From Brachionus koreanus (taxonomy: Eukaryota; Rotifera; Eurotatoria; Ploima; Brachionidae), in the NCBI GenBank assembly GCA_016987375.1, contig PJRA01000272.1:78154-108701 (forward strand): a DNA stretch of 30,548 nt, given 5' to 3'. Under the pieces are notes generated by a model, which was given only the letters and a program-made list of their open reading frames with translations, was not told where the DNA came from and searched no databases. Below, piece after piece: positions 1 to 9,358 of this stretch (position 1 is the stretch's first letter; the number at the start of each line of letters is the position of its first letter). Position numbers and translations under genes: made by a program.

Positions 1-610
1 TTCTACGATGGAATGCAAATATGTTTAATTTAAATTTCTAAATTTTTTATGCTTACAACAAATCGATGCAACAGGAAAATTTTGAAGCCTTCCTTATTAA
101 ACGTATAGCATAAACAAAAGAATACACTTGCAGTAAAGTGAATGCATTATTTGAGCTGAATTTAATTTGGTTGAGAAATCTTAATTATTACTTAATTTAC
201 TTATTTATTTTATCTATTTGTTCATCTGTATCGAGCCAATGCCCCTTCAGAATATAAAAATATAGAAAAAATTAAAAATAAAGTTAGATAAGCTAAAAAA
301 AATAAAAAAAAAAAAATATATTTAAAAAAAGGGATAAATAACTCTAACTAACTTATGTATACGGTCTAAAATTTGGTAATAGATAAATGCAAAATGCAAA
401 AACAATAACAGATACTAATTTCATGTTTTATTAATTTAAAATAAAAATTTTTTTGGATTTTTTTCGTTGCTTCGGAACAATTAAAATTTGCCTTAACTAA
501 ATTAACATTTATTTAAATTTTGCACGCACAAAATATTTCAAATTTGAACCTAAAATTTTATTTGCATTTAGACTCAAATTCAATATATCAATTCGCAAAC
601 AAATACATAA
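1..610. other. AT-rich 5' flank of the PAN2-like gene
   Basis: No coding region, RNA gene or clear repeat is seen here. The stretch is mostly A/T runs, including an A-rich run near 297-315. A pyrimidine-rich stretch ending in an AG at 570-571 lies about 40 nt before the PAN2-like ATG and could be a 5'-UTR or trans-splice acceptor, but this is inference. No convincing TATA box was found. Confidence 0.5.
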
Positions 611-2117
611 ATGGATCTAAATCCAGATGGTTCATATCAGCCAATCAACGATTATGTCGAGGTGCAGACAATTTACGACTCGGGCTTAGAATGTGCCATA
701 ACAACAGCAAATTTTGATGATACTCAAGAGCTGTTTTGGACCGGCAACAACGAGGTATCATATTCATTCATAAAATCAAGCTTGTTTTCTTCATATTTGC
801 TTTAAATAGGGACGAGTTACATCTTACTACAGCACGGGTCTGTCCAAATACACCTCTTTCGTGGTGAAGCCTGGGCCCAATCGGGACATAAAACAGCTTT
901 TTCCATCCGTCAACAACGACATATTCGTTCTCACTTCGGACACTTTGTTTAACTACTCTAAATTCGGAGTTAACAACTTCCGACACACCGAGGTATCATT
1001 TCAAAACCTGCAATGCTTGTTTTTCAATCAACAGCAACGCTTTTTTATGGGCGGTTTTTGTGACTTCATATACGACTTTGATATTGATCGTCTCAGAATA
1101 CTCAGACAGCTGAGTATATCTGACGAACAATCTGACTGTATACTTATCAAATCAACCACACCAGATCATGTATCAAAAAATGGTATACTTTTTACTGGTT
1201 CATCAAATGGCAAAATTATACTCCGCGATACATTCACGCTCAAATCAATTCACAAATTTCATCCGCACAGCGGCAGTTTGTCCGATTTTGACATCCAAGG
1301 CAATAATTTAGTCTCATGCGGCTTTTCGCTCACAAGAACAGGTAACTTATGTGTTGATAGATTTTTGATGATTTATGATTTGAGAATGATGCGGGCACTT
1401 AGTCCTGTGCAGATGCTCATAGAGCCAGTTTTTTTGCACTATGTTCCCGGTTTTAGTGGTGTAGTGGCGGTGGCCTCTCAATCAGGCTGTTTTCAATTAG
1501 TCGACACAAGTTTGATGTCAACACCGTCCCCGTTTTATCAGGCACAGTGTCTGGTACCCGGCTTGGCAACCACTTTCTCTAAGTCAAGCAATTCTCAATT
1601 TTTCGCCTTTGGCCACTCGACCGGCTCCATTCATTTATTCAGTAACTCAGATAGTGGGTTTTTTAATGACTTTTCGAATCCAACCTATTTTGCCGACCCG
1701 GTAAGACACTTGAATCTGCTTAGATGAATGGTTTTAATTTTTTTATTTAAGCCCGAGCTAAATCCGGAAGGCTTCATTGATATTAATCATGAGATGGCGC
1801 CTATATCTAGTGTGCCAGTGCCAATTACTAGTCAAACACCTGCTTCAATGTGGCATTCGAAAGACACTGTGTCTAAGTACAGGCCGACGCCAAATATTAG
1901 CTCTGAGCTGACCGATAACGCCAGAATAATACACAACATTATGTCGGTGCCGAACAAATTCGATCTCAAACGCAATCAGGTTTTTAACGAGGATTATGAA
2001 AAATTAATAGGATTACTTGAACAAGAATCGTGTAGGACTGCCATCAATTTGGAAGATTTATACAAAGATTTATCTAGTAATCAGACAAATGAAAACGAAA
2101 ATGAAAATAATGAATAG
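611..2117 (+). CDS. PAN2-like: PAN2-like protein, N-terminal WD40 and linker only
   Basis: Three exons (611-754, 810-1700, 1752-2117) join in phase 0 across introns of 55 and 51 nt and give 466 residues. The protein matches the N-terminal half of PAN2, the catalytic subunit of the PAN2-PAN3 poly(A) nuclease. Recognisable PAN2 signatures are the GSLSDFD and DRFLMIYDLRMMRA segments of the WD40 propeller (exon 2), then a linker with a PVPIT stretch matching the region near the PAN3-binding segment. Full-length PAN2 continues with an inactive ubiquitin-hydrolase-like domain and a DEDD exonuclease. Here the frame ends soon after the linker in an Asn/Glu-rich tail, followed by AATAAA at 2188-2193. 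The ATG at 611 opens the longest frame. The exon 2 frame is open upstream of its first possible start codon, which supports the splice. What is missing makes this a truncated paralogue, a split gene or a mis-assembly. Confidence 0.85.
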
Positions 2118-2187
2118 GCATTTTTTTTCTTAAACGATTTTTTTATTTTAATTTTTTTTTTATTTTTTTAAATTTTTTAAAATTATA

Positions 2188-2193
2188 AATAAA
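2188..2193 (+). terminator. poly(A) signal of PAN2-like gene
   Basis: AATAAA lies about 70 nt after the stop codon, as expected for 3'-end cleavage, and supports the early end of this gene. Confidence 0.5.
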
Positions 2194-3391
2194 ATGTTTT
2201 AGAAAAGTGTTCAATTTATTTAATTCAAAAACAAATATAATTAAGAACTCATAATAAAGTTCAAAAAATAAACTTTTTAATTTCTCTAAAATCTTTCAAA
2301 GTAAATATTTTTTTTTCTAAAAAATTATCAAAAATTGCATGCATCACCGTATTTTCAGTTTAACGTTTATTCCATTACCCCTAGTTAATAGAAAAAATTA
2401 TTAAAATATAAGTGGAGCTAAATGTATGTTATGTTATGGAGCAATTTTCAATTTATAAGCCCGAGCTAGTTTACCGTACTTTTTTAATTAAAAAGTTAAC
2501 TTAGAAAGTCGAATCTTGCCTTGATTATTAAAGCTTAATTGATGAGAAAAGGCTTTATATAAAAGATATCAATTTTTTAAAGAGTATATATAAACTTTTA
2601 TTAAAACTTTGCCTAATTGTAGTTTTTGATTAAATTTTAATAATCATTCTCAAAACCTAAAATTTACCTTGATTTCTTTAATCAATTTTTTTAAATTTTA
2701 AACTATTTGTTTTTAGACTAGGAGCTCGATCGAGTTTTTAAGATTAAGTTTTCTTTGTAAAAATCGTTACCAACTAAATTTATTCAATTTTTTAAGCAAA
2801 AAAATCAGTAGTTTTAGTGTTTAATTTAAAAGTTTTCATGTCAGGCTAGGCATATTTCACAATAGCAAACTATTATTCATTATTCTGCATCATCATCAAT
2901 CTACTATAAAAAACTTAGATTAAAATATAAACACATATTCGGACAGAGTTGAAATTTCCCACATTTATTAAAATTTTCTTCTTGTATATTTTTTTATATA
3001 AGGTTCTGGGTCCTTTGAATGCAAATAGCGCTCTAGGCCCGGAGACACGCCTGGTACCTTTTGAGTCGAGTATCCTCGATCTTGAACTTTTCTTTTGATA
3101 GCAAAGTATTAATATTCTAATTTGTTAAGATTTTAGCTATCTAAAATGCTTTTGATCATTTTAAATACATTAGGAAATCTTTATAAGTCTCTATTTAGGT
3201 CTATTAATGAATATTAATGAATTATGAATTAGTTCGGCACATAAAAACAAATGAATAAAATTATAAAATATAGCTTTAAAATAAAATAAAATTAAACTAT
3301 AATTAAAAACTTTGAGTTCCTTAAGTCTTAAACAGTTCAGACCAAAGATAGCTAAAGAAAAAACTAAAGAAAAAACAATTTTTTTATTTAG
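2194..3391. other. Intergenic AT-rich region with one GC-richer island
   Basis: No open frame of note and no recognised RNA gene. The only contrast is a GC-richer block at about 3001-3090 containing a short hairpin (TCGAG, 4-nt loop, CTCGA). It does not match a tRNA or any family I know. The end of the region is a pyrimidine-rich run and TAG directly before the next gene's ATG. Confidence 0.5.
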
Positions 3392-3901
3392 ATGAGTGAA
3401 TCCAAATCAGATACGGAAAAAATTTTAAAACTAAACGAGGTTGACCTAATGGTCAAAAAAACAGCTGAAGAAAAAGAAAAGTACCGGTCAATTCCAAGAG
3501 GAAAATTCAAATCCGGTCGAGTCTGGAAAGAAGCTAACCACAAGTTTTATCTTAAGTTTAAATTAATTATTTAATAATTAGCTTATTTCAATAGATTTTC
3601 AAATTTGGTTTTGCAGAATTCACAACGATCAACTTGGCAAAAAAAAATGGAACTTAAAAATCATAAAAAAGAATTGAAAAAATATGAGGATCGTTTGAAA
3701 GAGGAGAAAAAAGAGAAAAAACTAGAGCTAGTACGACGTCAAAAAATAAATGAAGAGCGTCGAAAGGAAAATGAACGCAAAGCTGAAATTGTTCAAACTG
3801 TTAAGAATAAAGCTAAATTGAAAAGAATAAAGAAAAAAATGCTGCGCAAAGTTGCCGCAGCCAAAAAGAGTAAAAGTAAAAAGCCACAAAATTTAAATTA
3901 G
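3392..3901 (+). CDS. CCDC86: CCDC86/CGR1-family nucleolar protein
   Basis: Two exons (3392-3543 and 3595-3901) are joined over a 51-nt intron in phase 2 and give 152 residues. The splice is chosen because it restores the family block: IPRGKFKSGRVWK (residues 34-46), then KFSNLVLQ and RSTWQKKM, matching the conserved C-terminal core of CCDC86/yeast Cgr1. Residues 60-152 are a highly charged Lys/Glu helix ending in a family-typical NERKAEIVQ..KNKAKLKRIKKK segment and a basic tail suited to nucleolar retention. Yeast Cgr1 works in 60S ribosome biogenesis; vertebrate CCDC86 is nucleolar and chromosome-associated. The protein is short like yeast Cgr1 and lacks the long N-terminal extension of vertebrate CCDC86. 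A T-rich tract and TAG abut the ATG, so the 5' end may be made by splicing. AATAAA at 4014-4019 is the likely poly(A) signal. Confidence 0.88.
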
Positions 3902-4013
3902 AAAATAAAAAATTTAAAATTAAATTTAATCTGTTTTTTTTTTCATTAATTAATTTGGCAATAATTGTGTTTCTTGGAATATGATTTCTCATATTTTTTT
4001 TTCTAATCAAAAC

Positions 4014-4019
4014 AATAAA
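4014..4019 (+). terminator. poly(A) signal of CCDC86 homologue
   Basis: AATAAA about 110 nt after the stop codon; an earlier A-rich candidate lies right after the stop. Confidence 0.35.
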
Positions 4020-4928
4020 CTTAAGTTTAAGAGTGTTTCGAAGAGTCTCTTGTGGCGATTTTGTTCGTATTTATCTTTAAAACAAACACTATGAAAGGTT
4101 TTAAATTTAACACCTTGTTTTTTTGTTATCTAAAACAAAATAAAAAAAAAAGTGAATTTAATAACTTGTTTAAACAAAAGAGTCAGCATGAGTCTGATTA
4201 ATTCTTTTATCTAATTTCAAATACTTCATTGACTGTATTGTTATGCAAAATTTCTTTCTAATTTTATCTCTTGTTTTGTTTTGATTTGAATGATTATTTC
4301 AGCGGTGCATTTTCACTTTGAAAATTTAGGATGTCACTTTTGTTTTGATTAAATGTATTTTTAAAATTAATTACTTTTAAATTAAATATTTAAATTTGGA
4401 TAAAAACTAATTTATTTTTACTATAAAAATTGGAAATTGAAAAGCAAAAGTCAATTAACACAATAAACAAGATTTAATTATATAGATCTTTAAAATTTTT
4501 TTTCTAGTCAAAGTTTTTTTTTATTAAATTTTTCTAAAGATTAGAAAATTTTAACTTAAGAACAAATAAATTAAAATTCGTTGCTCAGCTTCTAAATTAA
4601 AAAGGTTAAATTAAAAATTTTATTACTCATAAATACTTGAATTTTTTTATTTATCCCATCTTAAAAATAAAAAAATTAAAAGAACCTTTTGAAATTTGTA
4701 TAAATAATATTTTAAAAAAACTATAGTAAAATAATTTCCTAAATTTATAAATAACCAAATATTTTTAATTAAAAGAAAAAATAATTAAAATTATTTTTAT
4801 TTAAATAAAATATTTAACAAAAATTTTTTTTATTTACACATAAAAAAATTAATTTCGACCGGTATTTTTTTAATGATAAATTTTACATATCCCAACACTG
4901 TTTAACAATTCAAAAATCCACATCGCAT
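4020..4928. other. Convergent intergenic region
   Basis: This is the space between the CCDC86 homologue (+) and the zinc-finger gene (-), tail to tail. It is A/T-rich with no coding frame. TTTATT at 4829-4834 (AATAAA on the minus strand) lies about 95 nt past the zinc-finger stop codon and is its likely poly(A) signal. A slightly GC-richer patch at 4031-4070 has no assigned function. Confidence 0.45.
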
Positions 4929-5705
4929 TCAATCTGTTTCTTCATGGGTTTTCATATGAGTCTTTAAGTTGCATTGTAGTGAAAACTTCTTATTGCATAT
5001 TTTACATTCGTAATCCTTTTCGCCAGAATGAGTTATCATATGATTTTTGAGATTAGTCATTTTGGTGAATCCTTTCGAGCATAAGTCACACTTTAAAGGC
5101 CATGTACCATTGTGAATATGCATATGAGATCGTAGATCGCCTGGAGTAGAAAATGATTTTGGACATTGTCCGCATTTATGAGGCTTATCAGTGGTATGTG
5201 TCAATTTGTGATAATACAAATTTGAACTTGCGGTGAATTTTTTACCGCAAGTATTACATTCGTGAGGTTTTTCTCCTGAATGGATGCGTACATGTGTGTT
5301 CAAAGAGGATGATGTGGAAAACGCTTTGCCGCATGTCTGACAAACATGTGGCTTTTCACCAGTATGCACTCTGATGTGTCGTTGTAATAATGATGGACGG
5401 TCAAAAACTTTTGCACATGTTTCACATTTCCATTCTTTTTTTTCTCGCTTGGTCTTTGGTAAAAAGTCTTCGTGGATTGAAGAGTTATTCGAGCCAGTCG
5501 AATAACCAGACGAGTTTAAGCTCGATTCTGGCTGATTTTGGAATGACATGTTGGACAGCATTAAGTTGAAGTAGTTGTTCAACGGTTGGAAAGGAACTCG
5601 GCTATCAGAACAGTAGCGTTTACCAAAAGACTGCTGATCGTTGGCCGGGAGCTTTCGCTTAATTGAAAAGTCAGCCGACAATATGTTCTCTATCATAAAT
5701 GACAT
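4929..5705 (-). CDS. Six-finger C2H2 zinc-finger transcription factor with eh1-like motif
   Basis: Uninterrupted frame of 258 residues with no intron. Six C2H2 fingers lie at about residues 94-114, 122-142, 150-170, 178-198, 206-226 and 234-254, all with complete Cys2His2 ligands. Linkers are TGEKPH, SGEKPH, TTDKPH, NGTWPL and SGEKDY; the fourth is atypical. Residues 3-9 (FMIENIL) fit the eh1 consensus FxIxxIL, a Groucho/TLE co-repressor docking motif, at the extreme N terminus. Between them is a Ser/Asn-rich linker (61-77) and a basic patch (84-92). The plan of an N-terminal eh1 plus six fingers recalls Fez-family repressors, but the fingers do not look like clear Fez orthologues, so the family is left open. 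DNA binding and repression in the nucleus are inferred. The ATG is preceded by a TATA-like box about 56 nt upstream. Confidence 0.9.
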   Translation of the reverse strand: MSFMIENILSADFSIKRKLPANDQQSFGKRYCSDSRVPFQPLNNYFNLMLSNMSFQNQPESSLNSSGYSTGSNNSSIHEDFLPKTKREKKEWKCETCAKVFDRPSLLQRHIRVHTGEKPHVCQTCGKAFSTSSSLNTHVRIHSGEKPHECNTCGKKFTASSNLYYHKLTHTTDKPHKCGQCPKSFSTPGDLRSHMHIHNGTWPLKCDLCSKGFTKMTNLKNHMITHSGEKDYECKICNKKFSLQCNLKTHMKTHEETD

Positions 5706-5760
5706 TTTCTTAATTTAAAATTACGTAATCTGAAATTATATGAATAGCATTAAGTTTAGA

Positions 5761-5770
5761 TATTTATATG
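5761..5770 (-). promoter_or_regulatory. TATA-like box of zinc-finger gene
   Basis: CATATAAATA on the minus strand, 56 nt upstream of the ATG, at a distance similar to the TATA boxes of the two cathepsin B genes in this window. Confidence 0.4.
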
Positions 5771-5879
5771 AAAAAATTTTTGCTTTCCTAAACCAATCAA
5801 TATAATCAATAATTGACCAATTAGAAAGGAATACTTTAGAGAAAAAAAAATAACAGTTATATGAGAATTAGTATTTAGT

Positions 5880-6190
5880 CACCGCCTATTATTTTATTAT
5901 TCTATTCACATAGTTTACAATTCGGTTGTTCGTAAACATTGTCTGGTTTTAATCAAGATAAGTCTAATTAGTTATTACCTGGGATAAAATAAAAACTAGC
6001 CGATTTGGATAAGCCTTTGAATTATTTAAAATATTTCATTCATTTATTCCGTTCTATTGACTTTTTTTCTTCAAGTCAAAAGTCACCTATACCGAAATTC
6101 CACCGTTTGTTTGTTAACTAATTAGAGTCCTATTTACACAAATTAAATCTCAGGCAAACATTTGACTGCTCTTATCAATAGAGTAATTAT
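5880..6190. promoter_or_regulatory. Possible upstream control region of zinc-finger gene
   Basis: This less A/T-biased stretch lies 175-485 nt upstream of the zinc-finger ATG. It holds a forkhead-type GTAAACA (5932-5938), a GATA-type AGATAAG (5956-5962), a nearby TAATTAG homeodomain core and a TGTTTGTTAAC forkhead-like run around 6108-6118. Clustering of such short motifs can happen by chance in AT-rich DNA, so this is tentative. Confidence 0.2.
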
Positions 6191-7737
6191 TAGAAAAATT
6201 TTATAAAAAAATTTCCTCTGACATTCAGAAAAAGTTCGAATCGATGAAAACAGAAATTATTTAGTTAAATTTTTTTTTCTAATTTTGTATTTTTATGCAC
6301 TACTGATAATCTCACACAAATCATTAACAAAAATCCTCATAGCAAATAAGTGCTGTATTTTTTTCTAATTTTAAAATTTAAAGAAAAAAATTTAAATAAG
6401 AAAAAAAATTTGTAGCTATTCAACTTTTGATTTATTTATTTGTTCATTTAAATTGTATATTTAGCTGAATTAAATACAATTTTATAGCCAAATAAAATAT
6501 CCAAAAATGTTTGAATTTTTTTTATCAAAAATTTAAAAATTTACTCTTTTTGACTTAATATTCTTAAAGGTCGGTAAAAATCTGAGCTCTTAACTGGTTT
6601 CACAAGCAACCAAGTCTCAAACCTTTGATCCAAGTTTTGTGATAGCTTTTATTTGAGACTAAGAAACTCTTTATTAGTTCAGAAAAAATAAATCCACAAC
6701 TTGAACTGAATGCTAATTTATTAAATTAAATAAATGACTTCTTTGATATCAAATAGAAAATTTTTTTCATTTAGTTTTTGATTTTTTGAAGATATTTCTG
6801 AATAGAATACCGAATAATTATATGATGTAATAGTTGAGATAAAAGAAAAGTCAAGTACTCGCAAGATTTGTTAATTAGTGGTAGTACGGAGCTATTTAAC
6901 TCCGTCGAAGTATCTTTGTCAGCATGAATTGCATACAGAAAAGTAGCAATTAAGTTTGAGATTGTAATTCAATGATATAAAACTTACACCTTTTAAAATA
7001 TTTTACATTAAACAACAAAAATCGAGATATTAATCGAAAATATTTCTAGCCTAATCATAAACATGCGTATCCAAAAGAAAGTATATCATGCAGATTAGAA
7101 TCTGATTGTTTGTTTTGAGCAAATTTTTAGTTTATTGATAATTGTCGATCGTAATCAATACTCATTTGAGAATTGGCTTCGTAGGATGTTCAAAAAGATC
7201 CCTCAAGATATTTTACCTGGTCGTACACAGTTGGATGTAGATGGTGTGACTTGAAGCTAAAGTCAAGTGAAGCAGTTAAGAGATTAGGATTAGCTTAACC
7301 GAGTTATACCCTCCAAAATTGCAGAGCATATTTTTTTACAGGTATACTAAAATTAATTTAATTTCAAGAGGCATTTGTTTGTATTTAATGCTTGTGTAAA
7401 CATTAATATTCTATATTAGCTCAAGAGGTGAATATTAATTGTGATTTCTGGCTAATCGCCTTTAACAGATCACTTACTGTGATTAAGTTTTACACTTGGC
7501 TGGTTAAGTGATTCAAATACATGGTCATTAAATATATTCTATGAAGTGCACTTGGTAATCATTCAAATTAAAAATATCAATAATAAATGATATGTGGCAC
7601 CATTTATTGTACAATTCAATTAATTCGACTCAAAATAAACTAATGGATTTAAGTTAAATTCTATTTTAAACAAAAAAAAAATAAAAATTAATTCAAAAGA
7701 ATTTGTTTTTTTAATAAAAGTTTTGTCAAAAAATTTT
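6191..7737. other. Gene-free AT-rich region
   Basis: No gene or RNA recognised. A GC-richer block at about 7180-7330 and a small hairpin (ACGGAG, 8-nt loop, ACTCCGT-type arm) near 6886-6905 stand out. Neither can be assigned. The region leads into a cluster of mobile-element remnants. Confidence 0.4.
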
Positions 7738-8074
7738 TGAACCATTCACGGCTTTTAAAGCAAAACAATTAACGGCACCCTTCTTCAACTTGATCTTTGT
7801 TAGTAGAATGACGTCGTCTAAGAAAATGAGTCATTGGGTGCAAAAGATGAAAATCAGAAGGAGAAAGATCTCGACGATATACTGGATCATGAAGAAGTTT
7901 AAACATAATTAATGAGGTCTAGTGTTATCTTGAAGAAAAAAAACCTAGCTTTCCTTTGACCAAAAAAGCGTATTTTAGTTCTGTTTGTTCAGAATAAAGT
8001 TTTGCATTCATAACATGTTTGTGTGAAACTAGCTCAAAGTGTATTACTCCTTGGAAATTTCATCTAACAGACAA
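7738..8074 (-). pseudogene. Decayed mariner-family transposase, C-terminal part
   Basis: Read on the minus strand, broken frames spell recognisable mariner transposase blocks: GVIHFELV followed by NAKLYSEQ, then QDNTRPH (second catalytic Asp region), then DLSPSDFHLL (third catalytic Asp region) and FKSREWF. These match the DD34D catalytic core of Tc1/mariner-type transposases. Stops and at least two frame changes interrupt it, and the spacing between the second and third Asp is about 74 nt rather than the expected 105, so some 30 nt are lost. No N-terminal DNA-binding part or terminal repeats were found. It is a dead relic. Confidence 0.75.
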
Positions 8075-8200
8075 CATTACCTTTTTTATCACCAAAAAAA
8101 TTTTTAAATCCTATCTTTTGAATAGATTTTTCAAATAAATAAATAATTTTTTTTGAACTGTGTAGATTTTAAAATTTTCTTTGTTAAATGATATTACTCT

Positions 8201-8265
8201 CAGATTTGTGTAAAAGTAAAAAAAATTGGGGTTTTAAAATCTTTTCAAAGTTAAGTAGAAAATTA
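8201..8265 (+). mobile_element. Partial hAT-like MITE copy, left end
   Basis: Starts with CAGATTTGTGTAAAAGT and continues similarly to the left half of the complete element at 9199-9350 (about the first 60 nt align by eye). It is interrupted by a second element inserted at a TA after 8263. Traces of its continuation may resume after 8543, but the right end was not found. Confidence 0.5.
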
Positions 8266-8542
8266 TCGTATTTCATCAAATAAAAGAAAGTTCGGTGATC
8301 AAAGTGTTTCTTCTATTCGAAAATATTTTAGTCTAAAAAGTCACTCAAATAGAATAAATTTATCCATTTTTTTCTTCTATTGAAAACAAGAAAATAAATG
8401 TTTTAAATGGCAAACGACCGGTGAATTTTCTTTTAAATAAGTCACATTTTTTGAGAAAAGCATTTCAAATAAAGGGAAATTTTTGACTCAAATACTACTA
8501 AGTTCCTTCTATTTGTAGTTACTTGTATTTGATGAAATACGG
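8266..8542 (+). mobile_element. 277-bp MITE with TA target duplication, copy 1
   Basis: Terminal inverted repeats are visible: the left end TCGTATTTCATCAAATAAAAG pairs with the right end, whose reverse complement begins CCGTATTTCATCAAATACAAG. TA flanks both sides (8264-8265 and 8543-8544), the signature of Tc1/mariner-type target duplication. There is no coding capacity. A second copy lies in inverted orientation at 24096-24342 with extended interior similarity, showing that this is a dispersed family and not a chance palindrome. Confidence 0.8.
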
Positions 8543-9198
8543 TAAGTACTTTTATCAATTTTTTGTTGTAATCTGAAAACATGAAAAATTGCTTGGTGAT
8601 TCTAATATTAATCAAATTAAGGTGACCTGATATCTTCGATAGTAATAGGTCATTTGGTAATTAGCTGGTACTAAGTTCGGGATTGCTCTCAACTGCCATA
8701 GCCACAGCATTTTGACTGAGAATGGCTGGTCTATCTTTCTCTGAAGGCTCATTTCACCACTATTTTATTTTTAAACAAATTTTGTAAACTTTCTACTTTA
8801 AGCACATTTTCATCTTCTACCAGAGACATTTTAAGATAGCTTCTGTTGCCGATAAGTCTATATTCTAATAATGAAGTAACAGTACAAGAATTTTAAAATT
8901 TACATTTAAAATTTTCATTTTATTGAATTTTTGAATTAAATAAACAAAAAGTCTGACATATAACTCTGAAGAGCATTCGATTCTGTTTTTTAACATTTAA
9001 AATGGCTTTAAGTTATTAAATTAAAATCTAAAAATATCCAGCTTTTTTAAACAAACGCAAAATTTTATGATAATATTTGGGAAAATTTCAAGTATTAAAC
9101 TATTCATTCATGATTTAAAACTATTCTATATTTTTTATGCCTGATTCAAAAAAAATAACTAAAATGAAATAAATTTTTAAAAAATTATTAATTTTAAA

Positions 9199-9350
9199 CA
9201 GACTTGTGCAAAAGTCAAAAAAAATAGTATTTTTAAAGTCTTTTGAAAGTCAAGTCAAGTCTTTTGACTTGACTTGAACAACTTCATGAACTTGAAAAAA
9301 AGTCTGTTGACTTGACTTGACTTTAACTTTATGACTTTTGAACAACTCTG
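9199..9350 (+). mobile_element. 152-bp hAT-like MITE with perfect 8-bp target duplication
   Basis: The left end CAGACTTGTGCAAAAGTC and the reverse complement of the right end CAGAGTTGTTCAAAAGTC match at 16 of 18 positions. Both are flanked by ATTTTAAA (9191-9198 and 9351-9358). An 8-bp duplication with CAG-type ends is typical of hAT transposons. The interior is highly foldable: CAAGTCAAGTC, TTTT, GACTTGACTTG forms a perfect 11-bp stem around 9252-9277, and the GACTTGACTTGACT motif recurs near 9309. It has no coding capacity. Confidence 0.85.
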
Positions 9351-9358
9351 ATTTTAAA

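Noticed and set aside
520..717. 65-codon open frame overlapping the PAN2-like first exon
   Set aside because: Out of frame with the conserved PAN2 exon and no recognisable protein.
768..986. Minus-strand open frame over PAN2 exon 2
   Set aside because: Antisense shadow of a conserved coding exon.
6225..6250. tRNA B-box-like string (AGTTCGAATCG)
   Set aside because: No matching A-box or cloverleaf upstream.
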